A DNA stretch of 32,786 nt, taken from Fidelibacterota bacterium TCS56 (GTDB taxonomy: Bacteria; Fidelibacterota; Marinisomatia; Marinisomatales; TCS56). Each line of letters begins with the position of its first letter. Positions within the stretch are counted from its first letter, which is position 1. Positions 16,026 through 25,048 of this stretch are shown here, one piece after another. Both the position numbers and the translations under genes were made by a program. The notes beneath the pieces were generated by a model that saw only the letters and a list, made by a program, of their open reading frames with translations, had not been told where the DNA came from and did no database searches. The stretch lies in assembly GCA_001577055.1 (NCBI GenBank), contig LSCG01000023.1:1-32786 (forward strand). Reading direction: 5' to 3'.

Positions 16026-17728
16026 GTGCCAAGCGTCGCTAATTCCTCGATCTTTTTCTCCATCAGTTCTACTGCTTCCCCCAGAATATCAGCTTTAAAT
16101 GTGAATTTCGCTCCCGCTGTTTGAAACAGCTCCGGTAGCGATCTGGTAGCCCCCAGCGACAGCGCCCGTCGATAATCGGTCAAAGCCTGCTGATTATCAT
16201 CTAACGAATTACGCCACACCTGGACCGCCCCCAATTGGGCGATACCATATTCGATATAGTAAAACGGTAAAACATGGATATGCAGTTTGCGGTGCCAGCC
16301 ACTGGCCTTTTCCTCTTCCAATCCCTGCCAGTTTACACCGGGCATAAAACGATCCCATAACCGGGACCAGTGATCGTCGCAGGCCGCCGGATCGGCGCTC
16401 ATCCGCGGATTTTCATAGACCCAGTGTTGGAAGCTGTCCACCACGGCCATGTAGGGCCAGAACAAAATATCACTTTCCAGATGTTCGATCTGCGCCCGGG
16501 CTGCGTCGTCAGGAGAATAGAACCCACCCTGGTCAGCAGCCAGATTAGGCGATGCTAAAAGTTCCATAGCCATGGAGGCCACCTCGGCGAATTCCATCGG
16601 GTAATCTTTTTGCTGGCTGTAGGGCAGGTTGGCGGTTTCAAAACCATGGAAGGCATGTCCCGCTTCGTGCAGGAGGGTCTGGGCGTCATCATGAATACCC
16701 ACGGCATTCATAAATATGAACGGGCGCCGGCTAACCGGAAAAAATTCGCAGTAACCGCCGGGTCCCTTCCCTTTTCGGCTGGCCAGATCCAGGCAACCTT
16801 CGGTTTGCATTATGCGAAAATACTCCGCCAATTCCGGATTGATACGATTGAAAATCTTGCCAGTGGTGGCGATTAATTCATTTTCCTCCGTAAAGGGACG
16901 CAATGGGGGCCGCCGGCTTATGTCCACATTCAAATCCCAGGGGCGCAAATCTGTCAAACCAAGTGCATTTTGCCGCCGCTGATAAATCCGCTCGGCGGCC
17001 GGTACCACCACTTCTTCGATCGCCTGGTGAAATGTCTGGCAATCAGCGGCGTTGTAATCCAGACGCCCCAGTTGCAGCCAGCGATATTCGCGATAATTAT
17101 CATACCCGGCATTAGCGGCAATCTGCCCCCTGACGGCCATGAAGCGTGTCCATAATTGATTAATTGCCTCACGATCATTTTGCCAGCAGGCCATTTCGGT
17201 GCGCCAGGCCTGCTTACGCAAGGCCCGGTCATCTTTGAGATATTCGGTTTTTAATTGGTGGGGCGTCAACTCATCACCGTGCCATTCCACGGTCTGGGCT
17301 CCGACTATCCGCTCATATTCGCTGGCCAGTTTCTGTTCTTCCACCAACAATTTAAGGTTTTTCTCACGGAAGATTTGCGCTTCCGCCTTCATTCGTGCCA
17401 AAGGCACTCTAAAATTTTCAGGGGTCAATCCACTATCCAGCAATTTGGATTTTAACTGCTGCTCCCATTCCTGAATTGAGGGATAGATGTCCTCCAGGAA
17501 ATGATGATAGGCCTGGCTGCTTTCTTTGTCGGCGGTATCAAGGGTCGTCGCCACATACAGGCGGTAAAATACTTCCATGGCCAAATCGCTGACAGAACTC
17601 CAGTCAGCCAGCCAATCGGAAAGATTCGCATCGTTCAGCGATTGGGTAATAAGCTTCTCATATCGTCCATAAAAATCCTGCTGGTTCCATTTCATGGCCG
17701 CAACTACTTCCGGGGGTGGAGTATTCAT
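16022..17728 (-). CDS. pepF: M3-family oligoendopeptidase (PepF-like)
   Basis: This 568-residue zinc metallopeptidase has no signal peptide and should be cytosolic, cleaving short peptides. The zinc motif is LLHEAGHAFH with His354, Glu355 and His358; the third ligand is Glu382 in EFAEVASMAMELL. Other M3 marks are FMNAVGIHDDAQT before the motif and HVLPFYYIEYGIAQLG near the C-terminus (substrate-binding tyrosines). Length is normal for bacterial M3 oligoendopeptidases. The ATG at 17728 has AAGGAAA upstream. It terminates with TAG, which shows that TAG serves as a normal stop in this genome. Confidence 0.95.
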   Translation of the reverse strand: MNTPPPEVVAAMKWNQQDFYGRYEKLITQSLNDANLSDWLADWSSVSDLAMEVFYRLYVATTLDTADKESSQAYHHFLEDIYPSIQEWEQQLKSKLLDSGLTPENFRVPLARMKAEAQIFREKNLKLLVEEQKLASEYERIVGAQTVEWHGDELTPHQLKTEYLKDDRALRKQAWRTEMACWQNDREAINQLWTRFMAVRGQIAANAGYDNYREYRWLQLGRLDYNAADCQTFHQAIEEVVVPAAERIYQRRQNALGLTDLRPWDLNVDISRRPPLRPFTEENELIATTGKIFNRINPELAEYFRIMQTEGCLDLASRKGKGPGGYCEFFPVSRRPFIFMNAVGIHDDAQTLLHEAGHAFHGFETANLPYSQQKDYPMEFAEVASMAMELLASPNLAADQGGFYSPDDAARAQIEHLESDILFWPYMAVVDSFQHWVYENPRMSADPAACDDHWSRLWDRFMPGVNWQGLEEEKASGWHRKLHIHVLPFYYIEYGIAQLGAVQVWRNSLDDNQQALTDYRRALSLGATRSLPELFQTAGAKFTFKADILGEAVELMEKKIEELATLGT

Positions 17729-17923
17729 TATCCAGATTTCCTTTTCTGAGCTATAACAGTCAAATTATTACCGGTGATCGCCTGCTGACGCCGTTTAGCA
17801 GGGGGAAATACCGAAAATAAATTATCGGATTATTACTTTCCGATGAAACAGTAAATTTATTCAGTTAATCAACAGTCCTGACCGACACTTAGCATACAAA
17901 ATCAGAATTATCACCACTTCAGA

Positions 17924-20569
17924 ATGGCAGAACACAATCGCAAACGAAAAATATTTATTGCCTTAACGGTAATATTATTACTGCTGGGGGGCGGTTGTCG
18001 CCCGGAAAAACCGGACTTTTCCCTGGTTTTTGAAAAATATGCGCTCGCCAATGGTCTGGAAGTCATCCTGCATCAAGATCACTCCGATCCAATTGTGGCC
18101 GTATCGATTCTGTATCATGTTGGTTCCAGCAGGTAGAAACCGGGAAAAACGGGGCTGGCTCACCTTTTTGAGCATATTATGTTTCAACAATCCCAACACG
18201 TTCCACCGGATCAATTTGTTCATAAAATCCAGGCGGACACACCGATTATGTGATTAATAAATTACTCTATCCCCAGCATCACCCGTATAATTGGCAGGTA
18301 ATCGGATCAATGGCCGATTTACAGGCGGCGTCGCTTGCGGATGTTCACGCCTTTTTCACCAAATGGTATGGACCGAATAATGCCACCCTGGTCATAGCCG
18401 GTGATTTCGATCAACTGCAAGCTAAAACCTGGATTGAGAAATATTTCGGCGAGCTACCAAGCCGGGACCCTGTTAGTGCTCTGCCCACAGAAGCAGTGCA
18501 TTTGGATACCACCAAAAGGTATTATCGTGAGGATAATTTCGCCCCCTCCCCCGAATTAACCATCGTGTTTCCCGTGGCTGAACGCTTTAACGAGGACAGC
18601 TATCCGCTGCGGTTTCTGGGTCGATTATTGTCCCAGGGAAAAAATCACCGCTTTATAAGGTTATTGTCGAAGAACGAAAAATGGCGCCCACAATCAACGG
18701 CTATTATAATGGCAGTGAATTAAGCGGGCAAATGCGCTTTCGTATCCGCACTTTCCCTCAGATTGACCTGAGTGAAGTTGAAGAGGCGGTCTTTGATGCC
18801 TTCAACCGCTTTGAGGAAGCGGGATTCACAGATAAAGATATTGAACGGATCAAAGCCGGAATCGAAACAGAATTTTACAATGGTGTCGCCAGCGTCCTGT
18901 CAAAAGCATTTCAATTAAGCCAATATAATGTGTTCGCCGGTTCACCGGACTTCATCAGACAGGATTTACTGAAATTAAGTTCGGTAAAATCCGCCGATGT
19001 CTGGAAGGTGTATACTAAATATTTGAAAAACAGGCCCTATGTCATGACCAGTTTTGTTCCCCGGGGCAAGCCGGAGCTGGCAGCAGAAAATTCGACCCTG
19101 TTTGAGATCAATGATGCAAAGGCACCTGCCGTTGATGTCGAACAAAGCCTCCCTGAACACTCTGCCACCACCCGCCCCTCCCGGTTCGACCGCTCGGTGG
19201 AACCGGCAGTTGGAATCGTACCGGCATTAACAGTTCCCGAAATCTGGGAGCATGAATATAGTACCGGCCTGAAAATGTACGGAATTGCACAACATGAATT
19301 GCCCTTGATCAATTATATTGTTCGAATAAAAGCGGGGCAGGTGCGGGATAACCCGGAAAAAACAGGGGTGGCCAACCTGATTTCTGACGTAATGATGGAA
19401 GGCACCCTGAGACGCACTCCTCAGAAATTGGAGGAAGCAATACAGGATTTGGGGGCCTCAATTAGCATGTACACCGGTCAGGAGGAAATTACCCTGGAAG
19501 TTAACACGCTGGCTTCCAAGCTTATTGAAACGGTTGAATTGGTACAGGAAATATTATTGGAACCGCGCTGGGATGTTAAGGAATTTGACCGTATCAAACA
19601 GGGGACGATTGAAATTATCAAACGTCGCAACAGCCGGCCGGCCATCATTGCCGATCAGGTTTTCAGGCGTTGTCTGTACGGTAATGACCATATTCTGGGT
19701 CAATCAATTCTTGGTGATTCGTCCTCAGTTGCCGGTCTGACGATTGATGACCTGCGCACATATTACCAGCAATACTTCACCCCACGATTGACCTCGGTAA
19801 CAATCACCGGTGATATTGCCGCCGATTCCGCCATTACGGTATTCAAGTCGTTGGCGGCAAATTGGCCGCGAAAAAAATCAAACTGCCGAAAATCCACATC
19901 CCGCCAGCAGCTAATAAATCCCAGTTGTATATCATCGATATCCCGGGAGCCCGGCAATCAGAGATTCGCGTTGGCAACCAGGGTTTACGGGCCATCGATC
20001 ACGATTACTATCCCGCCCAGGTAATGAATTACAAATTGGGAGCAAGCTTCAACGGTAATATCAACATGGTATTGCGGGAAGAAAAAGGTTACACTTATGG
20101 CGCGCGGACCGAGTTTAACGGTTCGACCCATTCGGGCCATTTCAGAGCCTATACTGCCGTTCGTTCCGATGCTACCATCGAATCAATAAACATCCTGCGC
20201 GATGAGATGCGGAAATACCGGCAACCCGTATCACCAAAAGACTTACAATTCACTAAAGAGGCCTTGATAAAAGCTAATGCCCGGCGCTTCGAGACACTCG
20301 CCGCTCTAATGGGAGTATTAGCTGATATCGCGCGCCATGATTATCCATTCAATTACATCAGCCGGCAGGACCGGATAATCAGGAAAATGACGGTTGGCGA
20401 ACACCATCGGCTGGCGCAAGAATATATTGATCCCGGCCGGATGATTTACCTGGTGGTCGGTGATGGCGAATCCCTGCTATCCGGACTGGAAAATCTAGGA
20501 TTGGGTCAACCGATTTTCCTGGACACCAATGGTCGTAAGATTAATCCCCAGTTTAACCTTTGCTACTAA
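17924..20569 (+). pseudogene. Decayed M16 (insulinase-type) zinc protease lipoprotein
   Basis: The remains of a roughly 900-residue M16 protease can be followed through three frames. The first part has a lipoprotein signal with lipobox LGGGC and FEKYALANGLEVILHQDHSD. A TAG at 18134-18136 precedes KPGKTGLAHLFEHIMFQ, which contains the inverted zinc motif HLFEH (18161-18175). Near 18230-18250 the sequence jumps to INKLLYPQHHPYNWQVIGSM, so the segment that normally carries the third zinc ligand is missing. Frame is lost again at the A run 18639-18644 and at 19871-19877; one extra A in each would restore it (SQGKK-SPLYKVIVEERKM; PRKK-IKLPKIHIPP). The second M16 domain runs to 20569. With an internal deletion the product could not be an active protease. 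Confidence 0.9.
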
Positions 20570-20637
20570 CTTGTTGCTCAGCAGGAAGGTAATCTGCAGG
20601 TCCTCAGGCGGGGCGTTTTTCGCCGTATATCCTGTCT

Positions 20638-21657
20638 TCAAATATCCAAACGTCTAATGGCCTGCTTCACCTTTTCTAAATCATCATCAGAAAAATCAAG
20701 ATGGGTCACCATCCGCACTAAATTGATGCCCATATCGATGGCTGCAATATCATCGGCCTCCAGCCGGGACACAAAATCGCTGGCCGTCACGGACTGGTTC
20801 AATTCAAAAATTACAATATTGGTCTCCACCGGCAACACCTTGTTGACATAATGGCAGTTCGCCAGGATCTCCCCCAGATCAGCCGCCCGGCGGTGATCCT
20901 CGGCCAATCGCTCGATATTATTTCCCAGGGCATAGATACCGGCGGCGGCCAGATAACCGGCCTGACGCATTCCCCCGCCCATCAGTTTGCGTACGCGACG
21001 GGCGCGGGCGATGAATTCCGATGATCCCAGCAGAACCGATCCCACCGGGCAGCCTAATCCTTTGGACAAGCAGATTGAAATCGAATCAAAGGTGGCACCA
21101 AAATCAAGTGGATTATCGCCGGTTCGCACCAGCGCATTAAACAGTCGGGCACCATCCAGATGAAAGGCCAGCCCGTGCTGCCGACAAACCGCTTCTATGG
21201 CCTTCAATTGTTCCAGGTCCCAGCAACTACCGCCACCTTTATTGCAGGTATTCTCCGCCACCACCAGGCGGCTAATGGGAAAATGCTCATCATCAGGATT
21301 GATATTGGCGGAAACATCCGCGGCAGTAAACCTTCCACGGTCACCATTTAACAGGCGCACCGATGCCCCCGAATTAGCGGCAATACCACCACCTTCGTAA
21401 TTATAGACATGGCTCAGGTGATCGCAGATCACCTCGTCACCAGGTGATACATGCACCCTGATGGCGATTTGATTGGTCATTGTCCCCGAGGGACAATACA
21501 GGCCGGCTTCCATTCCCAACCGGTCAGCCAGTGAGGTTTCCAACTGGATTATGGTAGGGTCTTCCTTAAAGACATCATCACCCACCTGGGCTGCCTGCAT
21601 GGCAGTCAGCATGGCCGATGTGGGACGGGTTATGGTATCGCTGCGCAGATCGATCAT
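20638..21657 (-). CDS. ltaE: Low-specificity L-threonine aldolase
   Basis: This PLP enzyme splits L-threonine or L-allo-threonine into glycine and acetaldehyde. The start at 21657 (MIDLRSDTITRPT) is the usual family N-terminus. Other blocks are QVGDDVFKEDPT, YCPSGTMTNQIA, CDHLSHVYNYEGGG, LHLDGAR-like FHLDGARLFNA and the PLP lysine in CLSKGLGCPVGS (Lys199 from this start; Lys197 in E. coli LtaE). Length, about 339 residues, is normal. An upstream extension to 21708 exists but breaks the family pattern. No operon partner is evident. Confidence 0.95.
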   Translation of the reverse strand: MIDLRSDTITRPTSAMLTAMQAAQVGDDVFKEDPTIIQLETSLADRLGMEAGLYCPSGTMTNQIAIRVHVSPGDEVICDHLSHVYNYEGGGIAANSGASVRLLNGDRGRFTAADVSANINPDDEHFPISRLVVAENTCNKGGGSCWDLEQLKAIEAVCRQHGLAFHLDGARLFNALVRTGDNPLDFGATFDSISICLSKGLGCPVGSVLLGSSEFIARARRVRKLMGGGMRQAGYLAAAGIYALGNNIERLAEDHRRAADLGEILANCHYVNKVLPVETNIVIFELNQSVTASDFVSRLEADDIAAIDMGINLVRMVTHLDFSDDDLEKVKQAIRRLDI

Positions 21658-21849
21658 TTTATTCCCGGGTTGGTTAATTTTTTTCTCTGCAATTCCAAAT
21701 ATCCGCAACTGGCGGGTGAATTAAATTTACGGAAGATTGTCCCCGATATCGTTTATTATCAAAATTTTTAAGAATTTTGCCGGTTTACCTTGTGTTAGCG
21801 GAAATTTATGTGTAAACTGATATTAATTAAATTGTTAAGGAGTCGGCAA

Positions 21850-22158
21850 ATGAAAACTGTCACTTACACGAAAAAGGATATAATCCGGCGGGTGGCAAAT
21901 CAGGTCAATGCTCCCGATTTACAGACGAAGAACTACATTGACAGTACCTTTAAAATAATGGCGCAGATGCTGTGTGAAGATCATGACCGGGTACGGATTG
22001 AAGTTCGCAACTTCGGTGTGCTGGAAGTAAAACCCACCAAGGCCAAACCCAAGGCCCGCAATCCGCGCACCAATGAAATCGTCTATGTTCCGGCCCATCG
22101 TAAAACCCATTTTAAAGCCGGAAAAATAATCCGCGAAAAATTGCGCCAGCCTCTGTAA
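21850..22158 (+). CDS. HU/IHF-family DNA-binding protein
   Basis: This 102-residue basic protein is a histone-like HU/IHF homologue: TYTKKDIIRRVANQV at the N-terminal helices, RIEVRNFGVLEVKPTKAKPK leading into the DNA-binding arm, ARNPRTNEIVYVPAHRKTHF with the arm R-N-P-x-T, and the closing FKAGKIIREKL helix. The ATG at 21850 has AAGGAG 7 nt upstream, which decides against the longer frame from 21808. The isoform (HU or integration-host-factor subunit) cannot be separated by eye. Confidence 0.93.
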   Translation: MKTVTYTKKDIIRRVANQVNAPDLQTKNYIDSTFKIMAQMLCEDHDRVRIEVRNFGVLEVKPTKAKPKARNPRTNEIVYVPAHRKTHFKAGKIIREKLRQPL

Positions 22159-22205
22159 ACCTGCCAAAAAAGGGGTTATCATAATTTTTCTTTGACGGTG
22201 AGCCC

Positions 22206-22224
22206 GGGCTGAGAAAACCAGCCC
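22206..22224 (+). terminator. Weak hairpin after the HU gene
   Basis: GGGCTG and CAGCCC form a 6-bp stem with a 7-nt loop about 48 nt after the HU stop. No clear T run follows, so it is at best a factor-dependent or weak terminator. Confidence 0.3.
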
Positions 22225-22256
22225 CGAGCCTGATTTCTAACATTTAATCCCGATTC

Positions 22257-22275
22257 ATTTATCGCGGCGATAAAT
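22257..22275. promoter_or_regulatory. 19-bp palindrome upstream of the cystathionine gamma-synthase gene
   Basis: ATTTATCG-CGG-CGATAAAT is an 8+3+8 inverted repeat centred 47 bp before the start of the sulfur gene. A 3-nt loop and absence of a T tract make a DNA operator more likely than a terminator. The binding factor is unknown; control by methionine or cysteine status is a guess from position. Confidence 0.4.
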
Positions 22276-22312
22276 TCTCTTATCTGTTTAACCACAATCC
22301 CGGAAGCCAACG

Positions 22313-23461
22313 ATGAAATTTGATACGAAAATAATCCACGCCGGAATCGAACACGACCCCACCACCGGCGCTATTATCCCACCGATTTACCAGACCACAA
22401 CCTTTGCCCTGGATGAGATTGGCCATGATAAAGGCTTTGATTACACCCGTTCAGCCAACCCGACCCGGCAGGTACTGGAGACTAATCTGGCCGCCGTTGA
22501 AGGTGGCCGGTACGGCATTTGTTTTGCCAGTGGCATGGCAACGGTGGACAGTTGTACCAAATTACTGAGTTCAGGAGATCACATCGTCTGTTCGGATGAT
22601 GTCTATGGTGGTGTTTCCCGTCATTTCAATTTCATCCTGGCACGGTATGGCCTTTCATTTTCTTACGTGGACACTTCCAATCCGGATAAGGTAATGCAGG
22701 CCATTCGTCCAAATACCAAAACGCTCTGGATTGAAACGCCCACCAACCCGCTGCTGAAAATCACCGATTTGGCGGCCATGGCGGAAATCGCCCGCCAACA
22801 TGAATTGCTTTATGTGGTTGACTCAACTTTCGCTTCGCCCTGCTACCTGCGACCATTGGAGTACCAGGCCGACCTGGTAATTCACAGCACCACCAAATAC
22901 CTCAGTGGCCACAACCAGATCATCGGCGGCATCGTGATAACCAATCGTGAAGATTTATCGGATCAATTAAAATTCGTGCAAAAAACCATCGGCGCCGTAC
23001 CCAGTCCTTTTGATTGCTGGCTTACCCTGATGGGGATCAAAACCCTGCATCTGCGCATGCCCCGTCATTCTGGTAACGCCCTGGCAGTTGCTGATTTTCT
23101 GGCTGAACACCCCAAAGTGGCACGGGTCATTTATCCCGGATTGCCCAGCCATCCCCAACACCAAATTGCATCTCGCCAAATGGACGGATTCAGCGGCATG
23201 ATCTCCTTCGAGCTCACCGGGGGCATTCCGGCCGGACGTCAATTGATGAATTCCATCCGTCTGTGCGCTCTGGCCGAGAGCCTGGGAGCGGTTGAATCGA
23301 TGATCACCCACCCGGCGACCATGACCCATGCCGAGGTTCCCCGGGAGGAGCGGGTTGCCAGGGGATTAACTGACGGTCTGGTGCGCCTATCAGTGGGAAT
23401 TGAGGATTTAGATGATATAATTGGTGATCTGAAACAGGCCCTGGACCGGGTCGATGAATAA
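22313..23461 (+). CDS. metB: Cystathionine gamma-synthase / gamma-lyase type PLP enzyme
   Basis: This 382-residue enzyme belongs to the Cys/Met-metabolism PLP family and acts in transsulfuration between methionine and cysteine. Blocks seen: IIPPIYQTTTFALDE, DYTRSANPTRQVLE, FASGMATVDS, DDVYGGVSRHF, WIETPTNPLLKI, VVDSTFASP and the PLP lysine Lys195 in HSTTKYLSGHNQIIGG; the C-terminus has SLGAVESMITHPATMTH and VRLSVGIED. GGAAG precedes the ATG. Synthase and lyase activities are not separable from motifs alone, so the symbol is tentative. It is 48 bp upstream of the HesB-like gene, and a shared transcript linking cysteine supply to a Sec- or Fe-S-related protein is plausible. Confidence 0.9.
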   Translation: MKFDTKIIHAGIEHDPTTGAIIPPIYQTTTFALDEIGHDKGFDYTRSANPTRQVLETNLAAVEGGRYGICFASGMATVDSCTKLLSSGDHIVCSDDVYGGVSRHFNFILARYGLSFSYVDTSNPDKVMQAIRPNTKTLWIETPTNPLLKITDLAAMAEIARQHELLYVVDSTFASPCYLRPLEYQADLVIHSTTKYLSGHNQIIGGIVITNREDLSDQLKFVQKTIGAVPSPFDCWLTLMGIKTLHLRMPRHSGNALAVADFLAEHPKVARVIYPGLPSHPQHQIASRQMDGFSGMISFELTGGIPAGRQLMNSIRLCALAESLGAVESMITHPATMTHAEVPREERVARGLTDGLVRLSVGIEDLDDIIGDLKQALDRVDE

Positions 23462-23509
23462 TTCTGTGTAACCATTGCGAGCTACAGGAATCAAAGCAAT
23501 AAAAATCCC

Positions 23510-23797
23510 ATGACGATTACTGACACAGCCCACTTACAGTTAACCGAAATGATAGAACAGCCGGAAAACACCGGTAAACATATTCGCGTATTCAGCCGTG
23601 GATTCGGCTGAGGCGGCCCGCGGCTCGATCTTGCTCTGGATGAGCAGAATGAATCCGATTCCCAGGTAGATATTGACGGTATTAAGGTAATTTTCGAACC
23701 CTATCTGGAGATGTTTACCAGGTCAATTAAAATTGATTTCCGCCAGGATCCCATCTGGGGCAGCGGATTTTTTATTGGCACTGATTACGACTGTTGA
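23510..23797 (+). CDS. HesB/IscA-like selenoprotein (in-frame UGA as selenocysteine 34)
   Basis: From the ATG at 23510 to the TGA at 23795-23797 there is one continuous 96-codon frame broken only by TGA at 23609-23611 (codon 34). The product is MTITDTAHLQLTEMIEQ..., then IRVFSRGFG-U-GGPRLDLALDE, VDIDGIKVIFEP and WGSGFFIGTDYDC. This is the HesB/IscA-like fold (PF01521 type), and GFG-[U/C]-GGP is the signature of HesB-like selenoproteins, which carry Sec where relatives carry Cys. A stem-loop begins 11 nt after the UGA. The family's role is undefined; IscA relatives carry Fe or Fe-S clusters. The Shine-Dalgarno is poor (AGGAA lies about 20 nt upstream). A simple nonsense mutation is the alternative, but the position and hairpin argue against it. 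The sel genes are not in this window. Confidence 0.85.
23612..23645 (+). promoter_or_regulatory. Candidate bacterial SECIS element
   Basis: After the UGA comes an 11-nt spacer (23612-23622), then a hairpin: stem GCTCGATC (23623-23630), loop TTGCTCT (23631-23637), stem GGATGAGC (23638-23645). The stem has two G-U pairs and one A-A mismatch. The 11-nt spacing equals that of the E. coli fdhF SECIS minihelix, and bacterial SECIS elements lie inside the coding region right after the Sec codon. The apical loop holds a G, though not the fdhF-type GGU, so SelB recognition is inferred rather than seen. Confidence 0.6.
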
Positions 23798-23872
23798 TTG
23801 ATATCAGGTCTGCCAGACCGGCGGGCCTATTTATCAATATGAATTATAATTCTTCTATTTATAAACTCACCC

Positions 23873-25048
23873 ATGCATCATGATGTCATCATTGTGGGAG
23901 CCGGCCCGGCCGGGTCGGCGGCCGCCATTACCCTGGCACGGGAAGGTGTTGATGTTTTATTGATCGATCGCGAGCGATTTCCCCGGGATAAAGTCTGCGG
24001 CGACGGATTACTCCCCGGCTCAATAAAATTGCTCAATCAGCTTGGTCTGGCCGATCATTTTCAGTCAGCTGGCTTTAACCAAATTAATCGTGCACTGGTA
24101 ATATCACCTGAGGACAAGGCACTGGCCATCGCAATGAATCCCCGCGAGGCGGATACGGCTTTCTACATTGCTCCGCGCTACGAATTCGATGCCATTATCC
24201 AGCAGCAGGCCGTGATGGCGGGAGCACGGTTCCTGCGCGCCAATGTCCATTATCCGCTGATTGAATCGGGCCGCGTGAAGGGGGTGGAAGTTATCCAGTC
24301 CGGGATAAAAAAAAGCTACCGTTCCAGATGCTTGATTGGCGCTGACGGTTCCAGTTCCACCATGGCAAAAATTCTGGCTCCCAAAACTCACAATCGCCGG
24401 CGGCGTATCCTGTGGCGGCGGGGGTATATCACCGGATTGGAATTTGATCATCGACAGGTTGAATTTTATTTTCTCAAGGAAATCGCCCCCTGCGGGGCCT
24501 GGATTTTTCCCGTCAGCGAAACCAGCGCCAATATCGGCCTGGGACAATATCTGGTTGACTATGATCCGCGCAAGCAGTCGCTGAATGACCTGCTGGCAAT
24601 GTTTTTAAAGCACCCGCGGATCAGGCCGCGGTTGCATAATGACTATGCCATAACCAACCGACGCAGCTGGTATTACCATCTGGCCGGCTGGCGTATGCCG
24701 GCGGTGGCCTTCGATGGCGCAGTATTGGCCGGTGACGCCGCTTCATTTCTGGATCCTTTCAGCGGAGAAGGAATTCACAATGCCCTCCATTCGGGCATTA
24801 TTGCCGGGGAGATTATTTCCCGAGCCCTGGAGACCGGTGACTGCTCACGTCAACGATTAATGAAATACCAGGCCAGGTGCCAACGGGAAATCTATCGGAT
24901 CATTCGCCGTTCACTGCTGATTCGCAAGAGCTATGAGTTGTTTCCGGGACAGGTGGAAAAATGGTTTGAGCGCATTAATATGCCAACTTCGCTGGCACAT
25001 AAATTCTTCAACAGAATATCCACTAATTTTGAATTCACCGGCGCCTGA
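23873..25048 (+). CDS. Geranylgeranyl-reductase-family FAD-dependent oxidoreductase
   Basis: This 391-residue flavoprotein has the Rossmann start DVIIVGAGPAGSAAAITLAR and LLIDRE, the family motif FPRDKVCGDGLLPG, and the second FAD motif VLAGDAASFLDPFSGEGIHN with Gly287-Asp288. It belongs to the geranylgeranyl reductase / ChlP-like family that saturates isoprenoid double bonds in lipids, quinones or pigments; related enzymes are also halogenases or epoxidases. The stop overlaps the CruF-type gene by one base (TGATG), so the two are coupled and the substrate is likely an isoprenoid or carotenoid. The C-terminal basic, tyrosine-rich region (CQREIYRIIRRSLLIRKSYE) is usual for the family. Confidence 0.9.
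   Translation: MHHDVIIVGAGPAGSAAAITLAREGVDVLLIDRERFPRDKVCGDGLLPGSIKLLNQLGLADHFQSAGFNQINRALVISPEDKALAIAMNPREADTAFYIAPRYEFDAIIQQQAVMAGARFLRANVHYPLIESGRVKGVEVIQSGIKKSYRSRCLIGADGSSSTMAKILAPKTHNRRRRILWRRGYITGLEFDHRQVEFYFLKEIAPCGAWIFPVSETSANIGLGQYLVDYDPRKQSLNDLLAMFLKHPRIRPRLHNDYAITNRRSWYYHLAGWRMPAVAFDGAVLAGDAASFLDPFSGEGIHNALHSGIIAGEIISRALETGDCSRQRLMKYQARCQREIYRIIRRSLLIRKSYELFPGQVEKWFERINMPTSLAHKFFNRISTNFEFTGA

Noticed and set aside
2551-18136. Reassignment of TAG to a sense codon, suggested by in-frame TAGs in the nicotinamidase and M16 genes
   Set aside because: The M3 oligopeptidase ends naturally at TAG (16022-16024), and the M16 gene carries other disabling lesions, so independent mutations or errors are simpler.
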